DNA of 11,085 nt. It comes from Pseudomonadota bacterium (GTDB lineage: Bacteria > Pseudomonadota > Gammaproteobacteria > Burkholderiales > JABEVD01). Positions 5,460 to 11,085 of this stretch are shown piece after piece. The stretch's first letter is position 1; every line of letters begins with the position of its first letter. The notes beneath the pieces were generated by a model that saw only the letters and a program-made list of their open reading frames with translations, did not search any database and was not told where the DNA came from. Both the position numbers and the translations under genes were made by a program. The stretch is from contig JAJZPK010000073.1 of assembly GCA_021811205.1 (NCBI GenBank), forward strand, positions 1 through 11,085. Reading direction: 5' to 3'.

Positions 5460-8400
5460 ATGAGCCAATTCAATCTGTCGGAATGGGCACTCAAGCGCAG
5501 AACGCTGGTGCTCTACTTCCTCGCCGCCATCCTGTTCGCAGGCTTTTACGCCTATACCCGCCTCCCGCAAAAGGAAGATCCAGACTTTACCTTCAAGGTC
5601 ATGACCATCAAGGTCACCTGGCCTGGTGCGACAGCCCAGGAAATGGCCCAGCAGATCACCGACAAGATCGAGCGCAAGCTGCAGGAAACCCCCTGGCTGG
5701 ACAGCGTGGACAGTTATTCCAGGCCAGGGGAGGCCGTGATCTTCGTCGCGCTCAAGGATTCGATGCCGCCATCCGAGCTGGATCACGCCTGGCGAGCAGT
5801 GCGCAAGGAACTCAAGGATATACGCCCTCTGCTTCCGAAAACCATGGAAGGCCCCTTCATCGACGACCAGTTCGGCGAAACTTACGGCCTCATCTATGCG
5901 TTCACGTCAAAGACCCTGGACAATGCAGCTCTCGCCAAGCAGGCATCGGTCGTCAGACAGGAATTGCTCGGCATCCCCCATATCGGCAGAATCAGCCTGA
6001 TCGGCGTGCAGTCGGAGAAAATATACATCGATTTCTCCAACGAGAAGCTGGCCCAGATCGGCATCGATCCCCTTGCACTCGCACAGCGCCTGCGGGACAG
6101 GAACAGGATGGCGCCTGCCGGGAAAATAGTGACCGATTTCAACACGGTAAGACTGAGAGTGAGCGGCGACTTCGATTCTCTGCAGTCAATCCAGGACATC
6201 GAAATCCATGCACGGAACAAGGCGTACAGGCTGGGTGACATCAGCCACATCTACCTGGGCTATGCCGATCCACCGACATTCAAGATGCGCTTTGATGGTC
6301 AGGATGCAGTCGGCCTTGCCGTTTCGATGACGAAAGATGCAGACATCATCGAGACCGGGAATGAAGTCGACAAGGCGCTGGCCGCGAATCTGCCTCAGGG
6401 CGTCGAAATCCATCGCGTCGCGGACCAGCCGGAAGTCGTCCAGAAATCGGTAGGACAGTTCGTGAGATCTCTTCTCGAAGCGCTGGCCATCGTGCTCGCC
6501 GTCGGATTCGTCAGCCTGAAAGCGAGAGCCGGCCTCGTGGTCGCCCTGTCCATTCCCATCGTGCTGGCCGCAACCTTCCTGTTCATGGGCATTTTCGGCA
6601 TCGACCTGCAGCGCGTCTCGCTCGGCGCGCTGATCATTGCGCTCGGCCTTCTGGTCGACGATGCGATGATCGCCGTGGAAATGATGAAAGTGAAGATCGA
6701 GGAAGGATGGGGAAAGGCAAGAGCGGCCACGTTCGCCTACAAGAGTACGGCCTTCCCCATGCTGACGGGAACCCTGGTGACGGCGGCCGCCTTCCTCCCG
6801 GTCGGGCTCGCCAAATCCTCCGCAGGCGAATATACCTTTTCGCTGTGCATCGTCGTCACCATCGCGCTCGTCGCCTCCTGGCTGGTCGCCGTGATTTTCA
6901 CCCCTTACCTCGGCACGCTGCTGCTTGAGGAAAGCCGCATCCACAAGCCCCAGGAAGACTTCTACACGAAAGGGTTCTATGTCGCCTTCAGGCGTTTCAT
7001 CGAAATTTGCCTGGAGCGGCGCCGGATCGTCGTGGCAATGACCTTGGCTGCATTCCTGCTCTCCCTGGCGGGATTTTCGAAAGTCGAACAGGAATTCTTC
7101 CCGCCCTCGGAAAGACCCGAACTGCTTGTCGACATCTGGCTTCCTGAAGGCATGACCTTCGATGCAACCGAGCGGGTCGTCAAGGGCGTGGAAAACAGAC
7201 TGAAAAATGACAAGGAAGTGGCCTATTTCGCGAGCTACGTGGGAGGCAATACGCCACGCTTCTATCTCCCGCTTGACCTTGGTCTGCCCTCCCCGAATTA
7301 CGCGCAGATTGTCGTCTCGACGAAAAGCGTGGCGATGCGTGAAAGAGTGCTGCAAACGCTGCGCAAACAACTCGATTCCGACTATCCTCAATACGGCATC
7401 AGGGTCACGCGCCTCGAAAACGGCCCCCCGGTCGGCTTTCCGCTCCAGTACAGGGTTCTCGGCGAGAACATCTACAAGCTGAGGCAGATCGCAGGCAAAA
7501 TCGCAACCATGCTCAAGGATAGCGGCCGAACCAAGAACGTGAGCTTTGATTCGGGAGAAGACGTCAAGACCTACGATATCCAGGTCGACCAGGCGAAAGC
7601 CAGGCAATTCGGCATCTCGTCCAGCGATCTGTCGAACCAGCTCCGCATCCTCTCGAGCGGCATCACTGTGAGCAGCTATCGCGAAGGGGAGAAGAGCATG
7701 GCCATCGTCATGCGTGCCGACAAGGCCGAGCGAAGCGATATCGATTTCCCGAACAGGATGAAGATCTACGCCGGTTCAGGAAAATACGTCCCGCTCTCGG
7801 ACATCGCAACCGTCAACGACGACGTGGAGGAAGGCATTGTCTGGCATCGGTACGGCCTGCCTGTCGTGACTGTGAGAGGCGATGTTCCGGACGGAATCGA
7901 CGCCCAGGCAGTCAACGCAGCTATCTCCGGCAAGATCGCCAAAATCAAACTGCCTCCCGGATACAGGATCGAAATCGGCGGCGTCGCTGAAGACAACGGC
8001 AAGGCCACCCAATCCGTTGTTGCCGTCCTGCCTGTCACAATCGCCCTCATCGTCACGCTGCTCATGCTTCAGCTCAGGAAATTCCAGCTGGTCATCATCG
8101 TCCTGCTGACGGCGCCGCTCGGCATCATCGGCGTCACGTCGGCCCTGCTGCTTTTCCACGTTCCGTTCGGATTCGTCTCGATGCTCGGCACGATTTCGCT
8201 CGCCGGCATGATCATGCGCAATTCCGTGATCCTTGTCGACCAGATCGAACAGGATCTTGAAGAAGGACTTTCCCCTTGGGATGCTGTCATCGAATCGACG
8301 GTGAGGCGGGCAAGACCGATCCTGCTGACTGCGTCCGCAGCCATGCTGGCGATGATCCCGCTTGCGCAAAACGGCTTCTGGAGCCCCATGGCGGTCGTCA

Positions 8401-8492
8401 TCATGGGAGGACTGCTGAGCGCGACCCTGCTCACCCTGATCTTCCTTCCCGCCCTTTACTGCTGCTGGTTCAGGGTGAAGCATCCATCATGA
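5460..8492 (+). CDS. RND-family efflux pump permease (HAE1/AcrB-like, TriC-type N-terminus)
   Basis: This is a 1010-residue inner-membrane proton antiporter of the resistance-nodulation-division family, which normally exports drugs or hydrophobic compounds through a tripartite pump. The layout is complete: TM1 (14-31), a first large periplasmic loop (about 32-335), TM2-6 (336-482), TM7 (523-540), a second periplasmic loop (541-850), and TM8-12 (852-1000). The N-terminal segment LPQKEDPDFTFKVMTIKVTW and WPGATAQEM is characteristic of the family. Proton-relay aspartates D400 and D401 in TM4 (GLLVDDAM) are present. In TM10 the position of AcrB K940 is Arg (R920 in GMIMRNSVILVD), seen in some RND branches and still basic. 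No membrane-fusion protein or outer-membrane channel gene adjoins it. The start ATG 5460 lacks a clear Shine-Dalgarno. The gene runs toward htpG and ends at a hairpin. The exported substrate is unknown. Confidence 0.92.
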   Translation: MSQFNLSEWALKRRTLVLYFLAAILFAGFYAYTRLPQKEDPDFTFKVMTIKVTWPGATAQEMAQQITDKIERKLQETPWLDSVDSYSRPGEAVIFVALKDSMPPSELDHAWRAVRKELKDIRPLLPKTMEGPFIDDQFGETYGLIYAFTSKTLDNAALAKQASVVRQELLGIPHIGRISLIGVQSEKIYIDFSNEKLAQIGIDPLALAQRLRDRNRMAPAGKIVTDFNTVRLRVSGDFDSLQSIQDIEIHARNKAYRLGDISHIYLGYADPPTFKMRFDGQDAVGLAVSMTKDADIIETGNEVDKALAANLPQGVEIHRVADQPEVVQKSVGQFVRSLLEALAIVLAVGFVSLKARAGLVVALSIPIVLAATFLFMGIFGIDLQRVSLGALIIALGLLVDDAMIAVEMMKVKIEEGWGKARAATFAYKSTAFPMLTGTLVTAAAFLPVGLAKSSAGEYTFSLCIVVTIALVASWLVAVIFTPYLGTLLLEESRIHKPQEDFYTKGFYVAFRRFIEICLERRRIVVAMTLAAFLLSLAGFSKVEQEFFPPSERPELLVDIWLPEGMTFDATERVVKGVENRLKNDKEVAYFASYVGGNTPRFYLPLDLGLPSPNYAQIVVSTKSVAMRERVLQTLRKQLDSDYPQYGIRVTRLENGPPVGFPLQYRVLGENIYKLRQIAGKIATMLKDSGRTKNVSFDSGEDVKTYDIQVDQAKARQFGISSSDLSNQLRILSSGITVSSYREGEKSMAIVMRADKAERSDIDFPNRMKIYAGSGKYVPLSDIATVNDDVEEGIVWHRYGLPVVTVRGDVPDGIDAQAVNAAISGKIAKIKLPPGYRIEIGGVAEDNGKATQSVVAVLPVTIALIVTLLMLQLRKFQLVIIVLLTAPLGIIGVTSALLLFHVPFGFVSMLGTISLAGMIMRNSVILVDQIEQDLEEGLSPWDAVIESTVRRARPILLTASAAMLAMIPLAQNGFWSPMAVVIMGGLLSATLLTLIFLPALYCCWFRVKHPS

Positions 8493-8495
8493 AGG

Positions 8496-8514
8496 AGGCC
8501 GCCCAGGGCGGCCT
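8496..8514. terminator. Hairpin terminator between convergent RND permease and htpG genes
   Basis: The inverted repeat GGCCGCCC (8497-8504) and GGGCGGCC (8506-8513) forms a very GC-rich stem, extended by one A-T pair. The perfect arms leave one base, so in practice a three-base CAG loop. It lies in the 30 bases between two convergent stop codons and could serve both strands. The plus-strand tail is T-rich only further on (CTTCTATTTT); the minus-strand tail is weak. Confidence 0.6.
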
Positions 8515-8522
8515 TGCTGCTT

Positions 8523-10379
8523 CTATTTTCCGGAAAGCGCCAGCATCAGCCCGTTCAGCCGCTTGACGAAACCTGCCGGATCATCCAGCTGTCCGCCTTC
8601 TGAAAGCATCGCCTGATCGAACAGGATAGTGCTCCAGTCGGAAAAGCGATCTTCCTCGTATTTGAGTTGCTGAACGAGGGGATGGTGCGGGTTGATTTCC
8701 AGGATGGGCTTGCTCGTCGGCACATTCTGCCCCGCAGATTTCAGAAGGCGCTCGAGATTCATGCCCATGTCGTGCTGGTCTGAAACGAGGCAGGCAGGCG
8801 ATTCGGTCAACCGATGCGTCACGCGTACTTCCTTGACCTTGTCTTCGAGTTCGCGCTTGATTCTCTCGACCAGATCCTTGTATTCGCCGCTCTCCTTCTC
8901 CTGCTCCTTCTTCTCTTCCTCGTCTTCCAGAGAACCCAGGTCGAGACCGCCCTTGGCCACGGACTGGAGCTGTTTGCCTTCGAATTCGTGCAGATTGGAT
9001 ACCAGCCATTCGTCAACGCGATCGGAAAGCAGCAGCACTTCGATGCCCTTCTTCCTGAATATCTCGAGATGAGGGCTGTTTTTCGCGGCTGCGAACGTTT
9101 CTGCGGTCACGTAGTAGATCTTTTCCTGACCTTCCTTCATCCTCGATACGTAATCGGAAAGCGATACGGATTCTTCTTCCGTGTCGAGACGGGTCGAAGC
9201 GAACCTCAAGAGCTTCGCGATTTTTTCGCGGTTGGAGAAATCCTCGCCCACCCCCTCCTTCATCACCCTGCCGAATTCCTTCCAGAATTTGGCGTATTTC
9301 TCGGCATCAAGATCCTCGATCATGGCCAATACCTTCTTCACGCAGCCCGACCTGATCGCCTCGATGGTTTTAGATTCCTGCAATATTTCCCTCGAAACGT
9401 TGAGCGGCAAATCGTTCGAGTCGACAACCCCCTTCACGAACCTCAGGTATTGCGGCATCAGCTGCTCCGCATCGTCCATGATGAAAACGCGCCGCACATA
9501 GAGCTTGATGCCATGCCTGGATTCGCGATCGAAAAGATCGAAAGGCGCGCGCGACGGGATATACAGCAATTGCGTGTATTCCTGATTCCCTTCCACCCTG
9601 GCATGCACATGGGCGAGCGGCGCTTCATGATCGTGCGCCACATGCTTGTAGAATTCGTCGTACTGCTCCTGGGTGATTTCAGACTTGGGTCTCGCCCAAA
9701 GGGCGGAGGCCTGGTTCAGCGCCTCGTCATTGCCCTCCTCGTCCTTCATGACGATGGGCAGCTGGATATGGTCGGAATATTTTCTGACGATGGACTTGAT
9801 GCGCCATGCATCCAGCAGCCCTTCCTCCCCTTCCCTGAGATGCAGGGTGATTTCCGTTCCGCGGGATGCCTTTTCGATATTCTCGATCGTGTATTCGCCT
9901 TCGCCTTTCGATTCCCAGATCACACCGTGTTCGGAAGTGAGTCCTGCGCGTCGGGTGACGAGCGTCACTTTTTCGGCGACGATGAAGGCGGAATAGAAAC
10001 CGACCCCGAACTGTCCGATGAGATTGGCGTCCCTGGCCTGATCTCCGGTCAGCCTGTCAAAAAACTCGCGCGTACCGGATTTGGCGATGGTGCCGATGTT
10101 GTCGATCACTTCCTGTCTCGACATGCCTATCCCGTTGTCGCTGATGGTGATCGTCTTCTTCTCCTTGTCGAAGGCGAGGCGTATCTTGAGATCGGAATCC
10201 TCCTCGAAAAGCGCGCTGTCCGTGAGCGCCTCGAACCGCAGCTTGTCTGTCGCGTCCGATGCGTTCGAAATCAGCTCCCTCAGGAATATTTCCTTGTTGC
10301 TGTAGAGGGAATGGATCATGAGGTTGAGAAGCTGTCTGACCTCGGTCTGGAAGCCCAGCGTTTCCTTGCCCGTTTGCAT
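8523..10379 (-). CDS. htpG: Chaperone protein HtpG (Hsp90)
   Basis: This is the bacterial Hsp90, a cytosolic ATP-dependent dimeric chaperone that remodels client proteins together with DnaK. It is 618 residues long (E. coli 624). The N-terminal GHKL ATPase domain has [16 protein letters not shown] (28-43; E35, N39), DNGIGM (81-86), GTIAKSGT (96-103) and [11 protein letters not shown] (122-132). The middle domain carries the Arg-containing [14 protein letters not shown] segment that contacts the ATP gamma-phosphate. An acidic, Lys/Glu-rich stretch ([16 protein letters not shown]) precedes the C-terminal dimerisation domain. ATG 10379 has AAGGAGT seven bases upstream and gives the canonical start; the frame stays open far upstream to 11078, but that extension has no family resemblance and overlaps the divergent antiporter gene. 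A consensus sigma-32 promoter lies 34 bases upstream. Transcribed alone. Confidence 0.97.
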   Translation of the reverse strand: MQTGKETLGFQTEVRQLLNLMIHSLYSNKEIFLRELISNASDATDKLRFEALTDSALFEEDSDLKIRLAFDKEKKTITISDNGIGMSRQEVIDNIGTIAKSGTREFFDRLTGDQARDANLIGQFGVGFYSAFIVAEKVTLVTRRAGLTSEHGVIWESKGEGEYTIENIEKASRGTEITLHLREGEEGLLDAWRIKSIVRKYSDHIQLPIVMKDEEGNDEALNQASALWARPKSEITQEQYDEFYKHVAHDHEAPLAHVHARVEGNQEYTQLLYIPSRAPFDLFDRESRHGIKLYVRRVFIMDDAEQLMPQYLRFVKGVVDSNDLPLNVSREILQESKTIEAIRSGCVKKVLAMIEDLDAEKYAKFWKEFGRVMKEGVGEDFSNREKIAKLLRFASTRLDTEEESVSLSDYVSRMKEGQEKIYYVTAETFAAAKNSPHLEIFRKKGIEVLLLSDRVDEWLVSNLHEFEGKQLQSVAKGGLDLGSLEDEEEKKEQEKESGEYKDLVERIKRELEDKVKEVRVTHRLTESPACLVSDQHDMGMNLERLLKSAGQNVPTSKPILEINPHHPLVQQLKYEEDRFSDWSTILFDQAMLSEGGQLDDPAGFVKRLNGLMLALSGK

Positions 10380-10412
10380 TCTTGTGACTCCTTGTGTTGA
10401 AACGTCGAAAAC

Positions 10413-10440
10413 AGATGGGGCCTCGAAGGAATATTTCAAG
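10413..10440 (-). promoter_or_regulatory. Sigma-32 (RpoH) heat-shock promoter of htpG
   Basis: On the minus strand, CTTGAAA (10440-10434) is followed by a 13-base spacer and CCCCATCT (10420-10413), an exact match to the RpoH consensus CTTGAAA-N13-CCCCATNT. The expected transcription start is around 10405, giving a leader of about 26 bases with the AAGGAGT ribosome site inside it. Position and match make this the strongest regulatory call in the window. Confidence 0.92.
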
Positions 10441-10465
10441 CATTCCGCCTTTGCGGCACATCGTC

Positions 10466-10471
10466 TAAAAT
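10466..10471 (+). promoter_or_regulatory. Candidate -10 element for the antiporter gene
   Basis: TAAAAT lies 28 bases before TTG 10494. The best -35 is TTCCGC at 10444-10449 with a 16-base spacer, which is weak. The element sits in the 114-base gap shared with the divergent htpG promoter. Confidence 0.35.
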
Positions 10472-10481
10472 CGTAGCTGAA

Positions 10482-10487
10482 AAGGAG
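10482..10487 (+). promoter_or_regulatory. Ribosome binding site AAGGAG deciding a TTG start
   Basis: AAGGAG is spaced six bases from TTG 10494, the first plausible start codon in the antiporter frame. No ATG lies nearby in frame, so this SD is the main argument for the non-ATG start. Confidence 0.65.
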
Positions 10488-10493
10488 ATACCA

Positions 10494-11085
10494 TTGCAAT
10501 TTGCCTTCCTGCCCCACTTTCCCTTCACCGGCAACGATTTCCTGCTTTTCGGCGCGATCCTGTTGGTCGGCATCCTGGGGGGAGAATTCGCCCAGAGAAC
10601 CAACTTTTTGCCCAGGATCACCGGGTTCGTCGCAACAGGGCTCCTTCTCGGACCCGGCGTTCTCGGCATTCTGAATTCCGAAATGCTGAATGAGGCAAAG
10701 CTCTTTACCGACATCGCGCTCGGCCTCATTCTTTTCCAGCTCGGCATGCAGCTCGACGTCAGGGCATTGCGGCATGACAAGGCGCTGATACTTTCCAGCC
10801 TCGCAGAGAGCGCGCTCTCCTTTTTCCTGATCTATTTCGCGCTCGGCCTGTTCCATGTCGGCAGGCTGCATGCCGCGCTGGCCGCAGCCATAGGCATTTC
10901 CTCTTCCCCTGCCGTCGTGTTGCTGGTCATTCGTGAATTCAATTCCGAAGGGCCGGTGACCCGAGGCGCGCTGAATCACGTCGCCTTGAACAACGTCATT
11001 GCCTTCTTCGCCTACACGATGCTGCTCCCCTTCCTGCATTACACGCAGCAGGCCAAATGGACGACCATCCTGCTGCAAGATCGGA
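10494..11085 (+). CDS. CPA2 (Kef-type) cation/proton antiporter, N-terminal part, cut by window edge
   Basis: The first 197 codons of a multi-pass inner-membrane monovalent cation/proton antiporter are visible, continuing past the window edge. Family stretches are [20 protein letters not shown] (39-58), [20 protein letters not shown] (71-90) and [22 protein letters not shown] (133-154), each typical of the Na_H_Exchanger/KefB fold. Hydrophobic helices fall at about 15-30, 42-60, 68-86, 98-120, 126-147 and 164-182. Where many electrogenic members carry the DD ion-binding pair, this protein seems to have NN (N166-N167, LNNVIAF), so the exchange stoichiometry or ion may differ; this alignment is by eye. 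It starts with TTG (AAGGAG six bases upstream), and the first in-frame ATG is more than 60 codons downstream, within the conserved region. It is transcribed divergently from htpG. A C-terminal regulatory TrkA-N domain, if any, lies outside the window. Confidence 0.85.
   Translation, partial: MQFAFLPHFPFTGNDFLLFGAILLVGILGGEFAQRTNFLPRITGFVATGLLLGPGVLGILNSEMLNEAKLFTDIALGLILFQLGMQLDVRALRHDKALILSSLAESALSFFLIYFALGLFHVGRLHAALAAAIGISSSPAVVLLVIREFNSEGPVTRGALNHVALNNVIAFFAYTMLLPFLHYTQQAKWTTILLQDR

Noticed and set aside
6186..7607. Long minus-strand open frame (473 codons) antisense to the RND gene
   Set aside because: Composition is dominated by Asp, Arg, His and Gln, as expected from the complement of a membrane-protein gene. 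No domain is seen.
8814..10400. Long plus-strand open frame (528 codons) antisense to htpG
   Set aside because: It mirrors htpG codon structure, has no recognisable domain, and no ribosome site or promoter supports it.
10380..11078. Upstream in-frame extension of htpG to 11078, making a protein of about 850 residues
   Set aside because: The added part has no Hsp90 resemblance, lies opposite the antiporter gene, and would bypass a good ribosome site and the sigma-32 promoter. The frame is simply open by composition.

Overview
This window looks like ordinary chromosomal DNA from a proteobacterium. A betaproteobacterium is my best guess. The reasons are the split transhydrogenase alpha subunit (separate pntAA and pntAB), an RND efflux permease, HtpG behind a textbook sigma-32 promoter, moderately high GC, and TANAAT-type -10 hexamers very close to start codons. 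That lineage is inferred from style, not from any rRNA or marker comparison. Arginine codons AGG and AGA are used heavily (13 of 25 Arg codons in hisC by my count), which is somewhat unusual at this GC.

Layout, left to right. On the minus strand, 1-1399 holds the 5' part of a pnt operon: pntAA (NAD-binding domain I), then pntAB (small membrane subunit, cut at the window edge); pntB would be expected beyond the edge. A 378-base divergent intergenic region (1400-1777) has an AT-rich core. It separates pnt from two small plus-strand genes (1781-2062 and 2123-2422) for glycine-rich integral membrane proteins that I do not recognise. An intrinsic-terminator-like hairpin lies between these two genes. 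Next come a secreted purple-acid-phosphatase-like metallophosphoesterase (2494-3711) and a class I SAM methyltransferase (3708-4331), overlapping by ATGA. They are followed by hisC (4358-5428), an RND-family efflux permease without visible partner genes (5460-8492), and a hairpin between convergent genes. On the minus strand lies htpG (8523-10379). Divergent from it, on the plus strand, is the start of a CPA2 (Kef-type) cation/proton antiporter (10494 to the window end).

How the genes work together. Apart from the pnt pair and the overlapping phosphatase/methyltransferase pair, the neighbours do not form one pathway. They cover redox balance (transhydrogenase), a periplasmic phosphoesterase, methyl transfer, histidine biosynthesis, efflux, heat-shock folding and ion exchange. 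Most plus-strand genes seem to be single transcription units with their own -10 element just upstream. The least explained part is 1400-2422: a long AT-rich leader and two small membrane proteins carrying GxxxG glycine-zipper motifs. I see no CRISPR array, insertion sequence, tRNA, rRNA or phage gene here.
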